DNA of 18,202 nt from an uncultured Clostridia bacterium (lineage in GTDB: Bacteria; Bacillota; Clostridia; Lachnospirales; Lachnospiraceae): contig CAMWWR010000002.1 in NCBI GenBank assembly GCA_947178045.1, positions 1 to 18,202 of the forward strand. The letters are read 5' to 3'. Of the stretch, positions 6,873 through 14,971 are shown piece by piece (position 1 is the stretch's first letter; each line of letters starts with the position of its first letter). The notes under the pieces are model-generated. The model was not told where the DNA came from. It did no database searches and worked only from the letters and a program-made list of their open reading frames with translations. Made by a program: the position numbers and the translations under genes.

Positions 6873-8186
6873 ATGAACATCGTGAAGATCCTCGAACTAT
6901 TGAACTATGGATTGGTATTGCTTTACGGCCTGTTTCTCAGCTCGGAAATTGCCGTGGGAGAAGCGGAAGGAGAAGGGAGCACGGATGAACGCCAGCAGCG
7001 AAAAATGAAGATTCTTTTTCTTGCTCTTATTCTTACCCCGATACAGATTCTGTGCACTTCGTTCTGGGATGTCGAAACCACCAGACGGCTTTATCCGCTG
7101 ATTGTCCATCTGCCTCTGGTGCTGGTTTTAATCTTTTCCTTTAAACGCCCCGCGGGAATTGCTGTTGTAAGCGTGTGTACCGCCTATCTGTGCTGCGAGC
7201 TTCCCCGCGGCGGAAAGCTCGCAGTGACCGCCCTCACAGGGCAGGCGTTCTGGGGCGAGCTTACCTACACTGCTCTCATTGTTCCGATATTTTTTTTGCT
7301 GTGGCGCTATTTCGTCCGCGCCGCCTACAATGCGATGGTGGATTCTCCCCAATCTTTGTATCTGTTCGGCAGCCTTCCGGTGGTCTATTACATATTCAAT
7401 TATGCGACGACCGTCTATTCTAATATATGGTATGCGCAGAACAGGGTGTTGAACGAGTTTATGCCGACCCTCCTCATCCTGTTTTATGTGGCGTTTCTGA
7501 CTGCCTACCGCGTACAGCTGCAAAAGCGCTCCCAGATCGAGACGCAGAGCTCCCTGCTTGCCGCGCAGCTGAGACAGGCGGATGCAGAGCTCTCCACCCT
7601 GCATCAGTCAAAAACCCAATCTGCGATTTATCAGCATGATATGCGCCATCATCTCACGATGATCGATCACCTTCTGTCCACAGAAAACCCCGAGCGGGCA
7701 AGGGAATACATCAAAAAAGTACAGACCGATATCGAATCCGTCACGCCCCGGCCATTCTGTGAAAATGAGCTGGTCAACCTGCTGTGCTCCGCCTTCCTGG
7801 ACAGGGCCGGGCATATCGGAGCCCGCCTGTCAGTGGATGCGAGGCTGCCGAAAACGCTTCCCATCCCCGATACGGAGCTTTGTTCCGTCCTTTCCAACGG
7901 CCTTGAAAATGCAATACACGCCGTTTCCGCATTGGAGGAATCACAAAGAAATATCGAGCTTTACTGCGCCATCCAGCTGAACAAGCTTCTGATCGAAATC
8001 AGAAACCCCTATGCCGGCGAAATTGTCATACAGAGAGGGGTGCCCGTTTCCGGCCGCGCAGGCCACGGCTACGGATGCCGCAGCATCCGGACCATAGCCG
8101 AACAGCATGGCGGCCTCTGCAGCTTTAAGGCGGAAAACGGAATTTTTCAGCTGCGGCTTATGCTGCCGGTATCCCATAGCAATTAA
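6873..8186 (+). CDS. Membrane sensor histidine kinase, GHKL/AgrC-like (HPK10)
   Basis: This 437-aa kinase partners the LytTR regulator. The start is the ATG at 6873, 4 bases after the regulator's stop, with AAGGAATAAAG as a modest ribosome binding site; longer in-frame starts lie inside the regulator gene. The N-terminal half has about six membrane segments (near 8-24, 45-62, 73-90, 94-110, 130-148 and 160-180) plus one at about 196-212, and no obvious extracellular domain. A coiled-coil linker (213-245) leads to HDMRHH (255-260), where H255 is the probable phosphoacceptor. An N box, NGLENA (342-347), and a short G box, GHGYG (397-401), form the ATP lid. Polytopic kinases of this type usually sense small peptides or membrane stress. 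No AgrD-like peptide or AgrB-like protease gene is present in the window, so the signal is unknown. Confidence 0.93.
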   Translation: MNIVKILELLNYGLVLLYGLFLSSEIAVGEAEGEGSTDERQQRKMKILFLALILTPIQILCTSFWDVETTRRLYPLIVHLPLVLVLIFSFKRPAGIAVVSVCTAYLCCELPRGGKLAVTALTGQAFWGELTYTALIVPIFFLLWRYFVRAAYNAMVDSPQSLYLFGSLPVVYYIFNYATTVYSNIWYAQNRVLNEFMPTLLILFYVAFLTAYRVQLQKRSQIETQSSLLAAQLRQADAELSTLHQSKTQSAIYQHDMRHHLTMIDHLLSTENPERAREYIKKVQTDIESVTPRPFCENELVNLLCSAFLDRAGHIGARLSVDARLPKTLPIPDTELCSVLSNGLENAIHAVSALEESQRNIELYCAIQLNKLLIEIRNPYAGEIVIQRGVPVSGRAGHGYGCRSIRTIAEQHGGLCSFKAENGIFQLRLMLPVSHSN

Positions 8187-8196
8187 AGAAGCAACC

Positions 8197-8215
8197 CCTG
8201 CGCATCCCCCGCAGG
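8197..8215 (-). terminator. Weak hairpin between convergent genes
   Basis: CCTGCG (8197-8202) and CGCAGG (8210-8215) form a 6-bp stem with a 7-base loop, in the 39-base gap between the kinase stop and the stop of the last exporter gene. On the minus strand the stem is followed after a few bases by TTGCTTCTTT, a poor U-tract. There is none on the plus strand. It is plausible as a terminator of the exporter operon but weak. Confidence 0.4.
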
Positions 8216-8225
8216 AATCATGCCC

Positions 8226-9152
8226 TCACACCTTCTCCAGCACGATCTTCCCGTCCTTCACCTCCATGCGCAGCTTATTGCCCTCCACGCCGGCCTCCTC
8301 GAGCAGCTGGCGCGGAATCTGGACGCGGCCCGCACGGTCGATGATCGCGAATTCCTCCTGCGTTTCCTCCTCCTGCCAGTTCACAGTGCTCTCCGCGAGA
8401 TTCAGCGAATAATGCTCTTTGAGAATCCGCTCGCTGCTGAATTTCCCGTCGCGGATCGCCACAACGCGCTGCACCTGCTTTGACAGGGCTACGTCATGCG
8501 TCACGATCACGATGGTCTGCCCCTGGCGGTTCAGCTCGCGGAACACGGCGAGAATGTAGTCCGCCGTTTTACGGTCCACCGAGCCGGTCGGCTCATCCGC
8601 GAGCAGCAGCTTCGGCGAATTGGCGATTGCAATCGCGATCGCGATCCTCTGCTGCTCACCGCCCGAAAGCTGATTCAGACGGCTCGCCTTTTTATGCGAC
8701 ATGCCGACCAGCTCCAGCAGCTCCATCGCCCGCTCCCGCTTCTTTTTTTCGGTGGTAAACTGCATCGGCGTCATCACATTTTCCAGCGCGCTCAGATAGG
8801 GAAGCAGATTGCGCGCGTTATTCTGCCATACAAAGCCGACCGTATCGCGCTTGTATTCGACAAGCTGCTTTTCGTTCAGCGTAAACAGATTTTTCCCGTC
8901 CACGAACAGTCTGCCCGCGCTCGGCGTATCCAGCCCGCCCAGCATGTTCAGGAAGGTGGATTTGCCGCTGCCGCTGTTGCCGATAACGGCCAGCAGCTCC
9001 CCCTTTTCCACTGTCAAATCCAGCCCCTGCAGCGCCAGCACCTCAAGCTCGGACGTCTTGTAGATCTTCACAAGATTGTCCGCCAGGATCATCGGCATTT
9101 CACCGTTCTCCGCCTCCTCCGGCGAGCCTTTTTTCGCTTTTTCCTCCGCCAT
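8226..9152 (-). CDS. ABC transporter ATPase with C-terminal SpoVT/AbrB-like domain
   Basis: This 308-aa MacB/LolD-type ATPase is the last gene of the exporter operon. The start is the ATG at 9152, with AAGGAGG 6 bases upstream. A TTG start at 9170 would overlap the preceding gene and would sit right at that ribosome binding site, so it is rejected. Motifs are Walker A GNSGSGKST (58-66), Q-loop Q110, signature LSGGEQQ (162-168), Walker B LLLADEP (182-188, catalytic E187) and switch H219. After a linker (240-265), residues 266-308 (IIDRAGRVQIPRQLLEEAGV...GNKLRMEVKDGKIVLEKV) have the pattern of an AbrB/MazE/SpoVT swapped-hairpin domain. In that fold the domain dimerises and often binds DNA. This tail makes the protein about 80 aa longer than its sister ATPase. 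Whether it aids ATPase dimerisation, senses a ligand or regulates transcription cannot be told. Confidence 0.92.
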   Translation of the reverse strand: MAEEKAKKGSPEEAENGEMPMILADNLVKIYKTSELEVLALQGLDLTVEKGELLAVIGNSGSGKSTFLNMLGGLDTPSAGRLFVDGKNLFTLNEKQLVEYKRDTVGFVWQNNARNLLPYLSALENVMTPMQFTTEKKKRERAMELLELVGMSHKKASRLNQLSGGEQQRIAIAIAIANSPKLLLADEPTGSVDRKTADYILAVFRELNRQGQTIVIVTHDVALSKQVQRVVAIRDGKFSSERILKEHYSLNLAESTVNWQEEETQEEFAIIDRAGRVQIPRQLLEEAGVEGNKLRMEVKDGKIVLEKV

Positions 9153-9162
9153 TTCAGCCTCC

Positions 9163-9825
9163 TTATACAATGCTGCCGTCCTCCAGGGTGTACACCTTAT
9201 CCCCTGCGTCCATAAGCGCCATGTCGTGCGTTGTCATGACGATCGTGATCCCCTGCCGCTCCACCAGCTCGCGGAACATTTTGATCACGGTGAGCGAGGT
9301 CGCCGTGTCGAGCTCCGCCGTCGGCTCATCCGCAAAAATTACCTGAGGCCGGTGTGCGACCGCGCGCGCGATCGCCACTCTCTGCTGCTCGCCGCCCGAG
9401 AGCTCCTGCGGCAGGTGCTGCATGCGTTTTCCGAGCCCGACCAGATGCAGGCATTCCTCCACCCGCTTTCTGCGGTTTCCCCGGTAGTTTGACAGCCTCA
9501 GCGAAAATTCCACATTTTCATACACGGTCATCATCGGAATCAGCGAGACCGACTGAAAAATAAATCCGATCTTTTTTCTGCGCAGCTTTTCCCGCTCCTT
9601 ATCCGACAGCTTTGTGATATCCTGCCCGTCAAAGATTACCTCCCCGCTGCTCGGCGCGTCCAGCGCGCCGATAATATTGAGCAGCGTCGTCTTGCCGGAG
9701 CCGGATTTTCCGCGCAGGATCGTCAGGCTCTGCCGCGGTATCTGCACCGACACCTCCCGAAGCGCCTGAAACGGCTCTCCGCCCGCCACGGGAAACTCAC
9801 GGCATACATTCTTTGTCTCAATCAT
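9163..9825 (-). CDS. ABC transporter ATPase, MacB/LolD type
   Basis: The 220-aa cytoplasmic ATPase has the usual length for this family and is complete. It has Walker A GKSGSGKT (39-46), Q91 in the Q-loop, LSGGEQQ (142-148), Walker B VIFADEP (162-168, E167), D-loop AELD and switch H200. The start ATG follows a GGGGGAGG ribosome binding site that lies inside the end of the permease gene, 3 bases away. The second ATPase starts 10 bases after its stop. With two different ATPases and one permease in the operon, the simplest reading is an asymmetric ATPase heterodimer, though each could also serve another permease. The tail is short (LEDGSIV), without the hairpin domain of its neighbour. Confidence 0.95.
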   Translation of the reverse strand: MIETKNVCREFPVAGGEPFQALREVSVQIPRQSLTILRGKSGSGKTTLLNIIGALDAPSSGEVIFDGQDITKLSDKEREKLRRKKIGFIFQSVSLIPMMTVYENVEFSLRLSNYRGNRRKRVEECLHLVGLGKRMQHLPQELSGGEQQRVAIARAVAHRPQVIFADEPTAELDTATSLTVIKMFRELVERQGITIVMTTHDMALMDAGDKVYTLEDGSIV

Positions 9826-9828
9826 ATT

Positions 9829-12675
9829 CTAATCCTCCCCCAGCTTCAGCGCCTGAGCGATCTTCATCCTGAATACCTGTCTGGCCAGTACCGCGAGGCA
9901 TACGACCAGCATGACCGCGATGATTCCGAACAGCCGGAACATATCCGACTGCTGTGTGATCAGCTGCATCGGAAGCACCTGGTCCGCCGCAGAATATGCG
10001 GTCTGGATCATCGGCACAAACATCCGGGACGCCAGAATCCCGATCCCCGCTCCGCACGCAATCGAAAGCAGACTGGAAAATATCTGCTCGTTCAGCAGCA
10101 TCCGGATAATCTCTCCCCGGGACATGCCCATCGCGCGGAATATGCCGAAAAGCAGCTCTCTGGAGCGAATGGACAGGATCCAGTAGATCAGATAGCCCAC
10201 CGCGCACAGCACAAGAATCACAATGAAGCTCATGGTAAGAATGCCGTTCGTCCCCTCGAAGAGCGTGTCACGCCTGATACCCGCAAGCATAACGCCGACA
10301 TCCTGAAACTCGGTATATTCGACCTGATTTTCCTCTGCAAAGCGGTACAGACTGTCCGTCGAATCCATATCCAGCCAGATCTGGTACGGCGTGACTCCCC
10401 ACTGCCTCTGAATCGCGGAAAGATTGGCAACGACCAGATACTGGGCCGACACCTGGGTATTTCCGTCAGCGCCAAGCCATGTCTGCTGCGTCTGAAAGCC
10501 CGGGAAATATTCAAAAAATCCGCATATAGTCGCCGAAATGTCCGGATAGTCCTCGCCCAACGCGTCCTGACCGCGGTACATGATCGTATCGCCGACCTTG
10601 AGCCCCAGAATATCCCGGAAAGCGGCGGACAGCAGCACCGAATCCGGATTTGCCGCCAGCTTGTTCAGATAGGAATAATAATGCTCCGGCATGACATCCT
10701 CCGGCAGGCTCGTCGTCTGCCCGAAGCTTTTTGTGTGAATAGCGTACAGCCTCGGCGCCGAGGTCATCAGCACTGCCTTCTTTTCGCGCGGAAACGATAT
10801 CTTTTCATTTATGTAAACCTTCGCCGCGGAATTTACGCCTGCAAGCTGCGTATACCGCTCAAAATCCGGCTCCCGGTAGAGCAGGACGCTTGCCATTCCC
10901 TGCCGGACCAGATCCTCGTTGTTCCACCATTTTTCCTTCAGAACAACATCCGCGCCGACATGATATCTCAGATTCTCCTCCGCATTTGCGAGAATGGTGC
11001 GCGCGACGGTCGTGTTGAAAATGCCGAGCGCGACGGTCAGCATAAGGAAAGTCATGATGAAATACTGCCTTCTTCCCGTGCGCAGAATTTCCAGAAAAGA
11101 CGCGTAGCCTGCCGGCTTCCAGCGCTTTTTTCCGAGAAAATAAACGGTGCGGACGAGCAGAGGCTGCAGGCGCAGGCATACGAGCGAAGCGCCCAGAATG
11201 AACAGGCCCGAGCTCAGGAACAGCAGCGGATCCATCGCCTTTCCGCTGATAACCGACGAAACAATCTCCTCTTGCTGCCTGCGGAAGGCATAATAGCCGT
11301 ATATGGACACGGCAAGAATGGCCACGTCAAGAAAGAATTTCTGCCAGAGTGGCCTTTTGCTGCGCGCGCGCGACTGCTTCTGGCGGACAATGGAGATTCC
11401 GCTCTGCCGGAGCACCGGCAGCACCGTCATCAGAATGGACAGCACAAGCGCGCCGGCCGCATACAGAAATACCTCGCCCGTAAACCGGGTCTGCAGCGGA
11501 CGCCGCTGGACGAACTCAAGGAACGCGCTCGCCGAGCCGAGAATCCGGCAGAGCAGGCTGCCCAGCGGCAGTCCGATCAAAAGGCTTATCACCGCCAGAA
11601 AAGACGACTGCATCAGGTACAGACGGAAAATCTGTCCCTTGCTCGCCCCGCGGCTCTTGAGCAGCGAGATCTCGCTCTGCTCCATTTCAAGCATCTGCCG
11701 GGATATCATGAACAGGAAGGCGCAGAGCAGCACGAGCACCGGCACCTGCAGAATCATCAGGGTCGTCTCCACCTTCTTCTGATCAGCGATAAAGTCCTCC
11801 AGCAGCGAGAGGAGAACCGGCTCCTCCATCCTGCCGTAGGTCGAGTTCTGCTCGACGATCGCCCTGACCTGCGCGAGAATATTCTCCGCGTTCTCGTAGG
11901 CGACCGACGTATGGTCAAACAGAATATAGGTCCGCGTATCGTAATCGTAGCCCCGCCTGCTCAGAAACATGCTCTGCAGCAGCTCCGGCGCAATCAGCAG
12001 CTCGGCGGTAAACGAATCCGGGTTCTCCTGCCAGTAGCCGTCCGCCTCGTCCAGAGAGTTGATAACACCCACGATGCGTATTACGACCTGTTTCCCCGCG
12101 GCGTCCTTCAGAAATTTGAATTCGAGCTCCTCCCCGATGAGCAAATCCATATCGAGGAAACCGTTCATTGTAACGACCGCCTCGATCACGCCGTCCTCCC
12201 CCGGCGTCCCGGAATACATCTGTCCGCTGATTACGACGCAATGCTGCTCAAGCTCCTGCATACAGCCTATTTTCAGCTTTTTTTCCACATATCTGCCACT
12301 GCGGTTGATCCGCGATTTCGCGGTGGTCGCAGTCAGGTTGTGGTGCACGACCCGCATCCGCTCCCGGATCTCAAGCTGCGCGCACAGAGTATCTACAACA
12401 TTCTGAATTCTTTCATACTCGGCAATCTCTCCGGACTTCCTCATTCTCGCAATCAGGGAAAAAACCGTTGGGTCGCTGACCTGCTCGATAAACTCCGAAG
12501 CGCCGCCGTTCGTATCTATATATTCCGTAAACCGGTTCGTCAGCATTCGCTGAAGCGAAGCCTCCCGGTACATCGGATGGCTTACCGCCACCGCGACCAG
12601 AAGAATATTGCCGAGGAGGAGACTGATGACCATCCATTTTTTGTGCATTATCTTCTGAAGCATAATCTGTATCAT
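9829..12675 (-). CDS. FtsX/MacB-type ABC transporter permease, duplicated
   Basis: The 948-aa integral membrane protein has two FtsX-type halves. Predicted membrane segments are near residues 14-31, 305-324, 355-378, 402-421, 447-463, 484-501, 538-557, 818-842, 866-886 and 915-935. This is a one-plus-three pattern repeated, with two linking segments between the halves. Large extracytoplasmic domains (about 35-300 and 560-815) follow the first segment of each half. Each half has the family hallmark before its second cluster: SLLKSRGASKGQIFRL and GIFRAMGMSRGEIIRM. These coupling regions contact the ATPases. Such permeases usually do not form a substrate channel through the membrane; they power extraction or mechanotransmission with adaptor proteins. 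It starts 16 bases after the preceding adaptor gene. Start choice is moderately sure; another ATG lies 12 bases in (residue 5). Confidence 0.93.
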   Translation of the reverse strand: MIQIMLQKIMHKKWMVISLLLGNILLVAVAVSHPMYREASLQRMLTNRFTEYIDTNGGASEFIEQVSDPTVFSLIARMRKSGEIAEYERIQNVVDTLCAQLEIRERMRVVHHNLTATTAKSRINRSGRYVEKKLKIGCMQELEQHCVVISGQMYSGTPGEDGVIEAVVTMNGFLDMDLLIGEELEFKFLKDAAGKQVVIRIVGVINSLDEADGYWQENPDSFTAELLIAPELLQSMFLSRRGYDYDTRTYILFDHTSVAYENAENILAQVRAIVEQNSTYGRMEEPVLLSLLEDFIADQKKVETTLMILQVPVLVLLCAFLFMISRQMLEMEQSEISLLKSRGASKGQIFRLYLMQSSFLAVISLLIGLPLGSLLCRILGSASAFLEFVQRRPLQTRFTGEVFLYAAGALVLSILMTVLPVLRQSGISIVRQKQSRARSKRPLWQKFFLDVAILAVSIYGYYAFRRQQEEIVSSVISGKAMDPLLFLSSGLFILGASLVCLRLQPLLVRTVYFLGKKRWKPAGYASFLEILRTGRRQYFIMTFLMLTVALGIFNTTVARTILANAEENLRYHVGADVVLKEKWWNNEDLVRQGMASVLLYREPDFERYTQLAGVNSAAKVYINEKISFPREKKAVLMTSAPRLYAIHTKSFGQTTSLPEDVMPEHYYSYLNKLAANPDSVLLSAAFRDILGLKVGDTIMYRGQDALGEDYPDISATICGFFEYFPGFQTQQTWLGADGNTQVSAQYLVVANLSAIQRQWGVTPYQIWLDMDSTDSLYRFAEENQVEYTEFQDVGVMLAGIRRDTLFEGTNGILTMSFIVILVLCAVGYLIYWILSIRSRELLFGIFRAMGMSRGEIIRMLLNEQIFSSLLSIACGAGIGILASRMFVPMIQTAYSAADQVLPMQLITQQSDMFRLFGIIAVMLVVCLAVLARQVFRMKIAQALKLGED

Positions 12676-12691
12676 CTTACCGCCCCCGTTT

Positions 12692-13912
12692 CTAATTGAT
12701 CACCACGACCATGCCCTCGGTGAGCCCGTCGAGCACATGGCAATAATCCTTCGTCCGCTTGCCCATGAGGAAATAGTGTTTGATCTTCCGGCCGTCCTTC
12801 AGCTCCGTCACATAGCTCCCGTAGGAATCCGATTTTACCGCCTCCAGTTTGACGATCAGCACGTTTTCCAGATGCAGCGACTCATAGGACACCGTAGCGT
12901 AATAAGGGTCCTCCGACCGGCTGTCAAACCGGATATAGGCGTTGTCAGTCTTAAACGCGCTGGACAGATATTTCTGGCTGCACGAAACCACCATTCCCCT
13001 GGAGGTATTGCTGCTGTTTTTTTCCGCGAACTGCGCCCGCATCCCGTAGCAGAGAATGCCTGTGGCGTCCGTCACCGCATAGGTCTGCTCCTTTCTCCCG
13101 TACATCAGGCCGATCCGGTCGCCCTTCCACACGATCTTTCCGGCCTCCATCGGCTCAAACGAATGGAGGTATCCCGTCATCGGCGAGAGGATCAGCAGCT
13201 TTTCCCGCGCCTGGTCATATCCCGTAATCTGCTCCTCCAGCGCGGCCACTCTCTCATCGACGGACCGGAGGCTCCTCTCCGTCTCCATACGGCATTTTTC
13301 CAGATCCAGCTCGGCGATCCTGCGCGCTGTCCCGGAGGATTCGCTCACTGCCTTTTCCGCCGCTGCAAGCCTCTCGCTGCAGCTTTCATGGAGCTCCTCC
13401 TGCTCCTGGCGCGCGCGCGTCAGCCGCAGCTTTGCCGCTTCGATATCAATGTCGTTCACCTGCGCCTGAACCTCCGCAACCGGCTGCCCCTTCTCCACAT
13501 AGTCGCCTTCCTTTACGCAGTACTGCACAAAGACCGCCGATGCGTAATCGGAATCAAACCAGATCGTTCCCCAGTCAAAATACTGCAGTGTGGCGCTCAC
13601 CTGGGCGGTTACGGACAGCGTGCCCCGCTCGACCGTCGTCGTGACAGGACTTAAATCCTTCTCCGAACCCGGCTCCCCTTCTGAGGTCCGGCCTGCTTCC
13701 GGGACCGAACCGGGGTTTGTGGCTGTCCCGGCCTTTGAGACAAGCGCAGTTTCTGCAGCCGTTCCCGGAACCGGCGCTGCCGCCGATACGGTATCTGAAG
13801 CGGACAATGCTGCTGCCGTAGCCAGCGCCGGAACGGAATGAACCGGCACACATACCGTCAGGGCTGCTGCCGCTGCCGCCGCTGTATACCTTCTGAATTT
13901 TCTATTTGACAT
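12692..13912 (-). CDS. Membrane-fusion-type adaptor with Ala-rich N-terminus
   Basis: The 406-aa adaptor is third in the exporter operon. Its ATG overlaps the end of the upstream adaptor gene by 11 bases and follows GGAGGAAGGAG. The N-terminus (RKFRRY then an Ala run, residues 11-35) reads as a signal peptide or signal anchor without a clear lipobox cysteine, unlike the two sister adaptors. Residues 35-90 are a low-complexity Ala/Ser/Thr/Pro/Glu linker, suited to spanning the wall or membrane-proximal space. Two half lipoyl-like motifs (VFVQYCVKEGDYVEKGQPVAEV near 128-149, and LSPMTGYLHSFEPMEAGKI near 242-260) flank a helical hairpin (155-240). The C-terminal beta domain ends in DGLTEGMVVVIN, typical of MacA/RND adaptors. 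It probably joins the sister adaptors and the permease to form an export conduit. Confidence 0.88.
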   Translation of the reverse strand: MSNRKFRRYTAAAAAAALTVCVPVHSVPALATAAALSASDTVSAAAPVPGTAAETALVSKAGTATNPGSVPEAGRTSEGEPGSEKDLSPVTTTVERGTLSVTAQVSATLQYFDWGTIWFDSDYASAVFVQYCVKEGDYVEKGQPVAEVQAQVNDIDIEAAKLRLTRARQEQEELHESCSERLAAAEKAVSESSGTARRIAELDLEKCRMETERSLRSVDERVAALEEQITGYDQAREKLLILSPMTGYLHSFEPMEAGKIVWKGDRIGLMYGRKEQTYAVTDATGILCYGMRAQFAEKNSSNTSRGMVVSCSQKYLSSAFKTDNAYIRFDSRSEDPYYATVSYESLHLENVLIVKLEAVKSDSYGSYVTELKDGRKIKHYFLMGKRTKDYCHVLDGLTEGMVVVIN

Positions 13913-14954
13913 AGACGCACGCTCCTTCCTCCAGCCCCTCGACGATCTCCGAATACATGACTCCGGTAACGCCGACCTTCACGCCTGTTTTCACGCGCTT
14001 ATCTCCGTCGACGACATAGACAAAGTTTTCGCCGTTTTCCTTGAAGACGGCATTTTTCGGCACGGAAACCACATTCTCGCGATAATTGCTGATAAGACAG
14101 ACGACCGCGTAATCGCCGAGCTGTATTTCCGGATCCTTCACCCGGAATTTCGACATCAGCTTTTCCCCGGTCAGGGAGATTGCCACGAGCTCCTTGGCGC
14201 TGTACGGCAGATATTCCAGCTCATACTCTCCCTTGCCGCTTATTGCGTAATACCTGTGGCACGCCTCAATCTCCTGCTTGCCGACATAATTGCAGTATAT
14301 ATATCTCTGGCTCTCGTCCGCAAGCGCAATTACCGGGCTGCCCTCAGACGCAAAGCCGCCCTGGTCCACGGCGATGCCCGCCACCGTACCCGCAAACGGA
14401 GCTACCAGCCGGTTCGCTGCCAGCCTGATCTCTGTTTCCTCAATCTTTTTCAGTAGCCTTCCCTCCTCGAGCTCCTGCAGCTCCCGCGTGTGGCGCAGCT
14501 GCAGCTCCTGTCTTCCGGTGTCCTGCCCGAGAAGTCCTGCCTTTTCCAGCTCGATCTCCGCGATCCGGTTGTTGTACGCATTATCCTCCCGCATTGTCTT
14601 AAGCTGCTTCTGCAGCCTCTCATATTCCTCCTCGAGGCCGTTGGAAAGCTGCGCAAGCAGCTGTCCCTCCTCCACCTGCTCACCCATGCTGACATAAATT
14701 CTGCTGACCGTGCCGGAGCCCGCAAAGCTCAGCTCCTCCAGATACGGCAGAACCGCCGCCTCGTAGGAGTTCATAACATACAGATCCCTGCGCTCCGCGT
14801 AATACTGCTCCTCCGTCGCGTCGACCGGATCGATCAGCTCCGGCGCAGGCTGGCTCTCCTGCTGCCCGCAGCCGGAAAACAGCAGGCCTCCGCACAGCCC
14901 CAGGGCAAAAAGCCGGCGCCGGATGCGGCGTCCGTATATGAAATGACGATTCAT
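13902..14954 (-). CDS. Membrane-fusion-type adaptor lipoprotein (second copy)
   Basis: This 350-aa MacA/HlyD-type adaptor has a lipoprotein signal: basic start (RRIRRR), hydrophobic core, then LLFSGC with C29 as the likely lipidated cysteine. Lipoyl-like half motifs near residues 80-105 (VSRIYVSMGEQVEEGQLLAQL) and 183-210 (VAPFAGTVAGIAVDQGGFASEGSPVIAL) flank a coiled-coil hairpin. The C-terminal barrel and membrane-proximal parts end in VGVTGVMYSEIVEGLEEGACVYVK. It begins 17 bases after the first adaptor gene, with AAAGGA as ribosome binding site, and overlaps the third adaptor by 11 bases, implying coupled translation. The partner is the FtsX-type permease downstream. The substrate is unknown. 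Confidence 0.92.
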   Translation of the reverse strand: MNRHFIYGRRIRRRLFALGLCGGLLFSGCGQQESQPAPELIDPVDATEEQYYAERRDLYVMNSYEAAVLPYLEELSFAGSGTVSRIYVSMGEQVEEGQLLAQLSNGLEEEYERLQKQLKTMREDNAYNNRIAEIELEKAGLLGQDTGRQELQLRHTRELQELEEGRLLKKIEETEIRLAANRLVAPFAGTVAGIAVDQGGFASEGSPVIALADESQRYIYCNYVGKQEIEACHRYYAISGKGEYELEYLPYSAKELVAISLTGEKLMSKFRVKDPEIQLGDYAVVCLISNYRENVVSVPKNAVFKENGENFVYVVDGDKRVKTGVKVGVTGVMYSEIVEGLEEGACVYVK

Positions 14955-14971
14955 AAGTCGATATCCTTTCT

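Noticed and set aside
9153..9170. TTG start extending the AbrB-fused ATPase by six residues
   Set aside because: It would overlap the previous gene, and the strong AAGGAGG lies between it and the ATG at 9152, so the ATG is the likely start.
10681..12699. A 672-codon open frame on the plus strand opposite the permease gene
   Set aside because: It is antisense to a clearly conserved FtsX-type permease, its translation is rich in Arg/Gln/His without domain motifs, and it has no ribosome binding site of note. It is a shadow frame.
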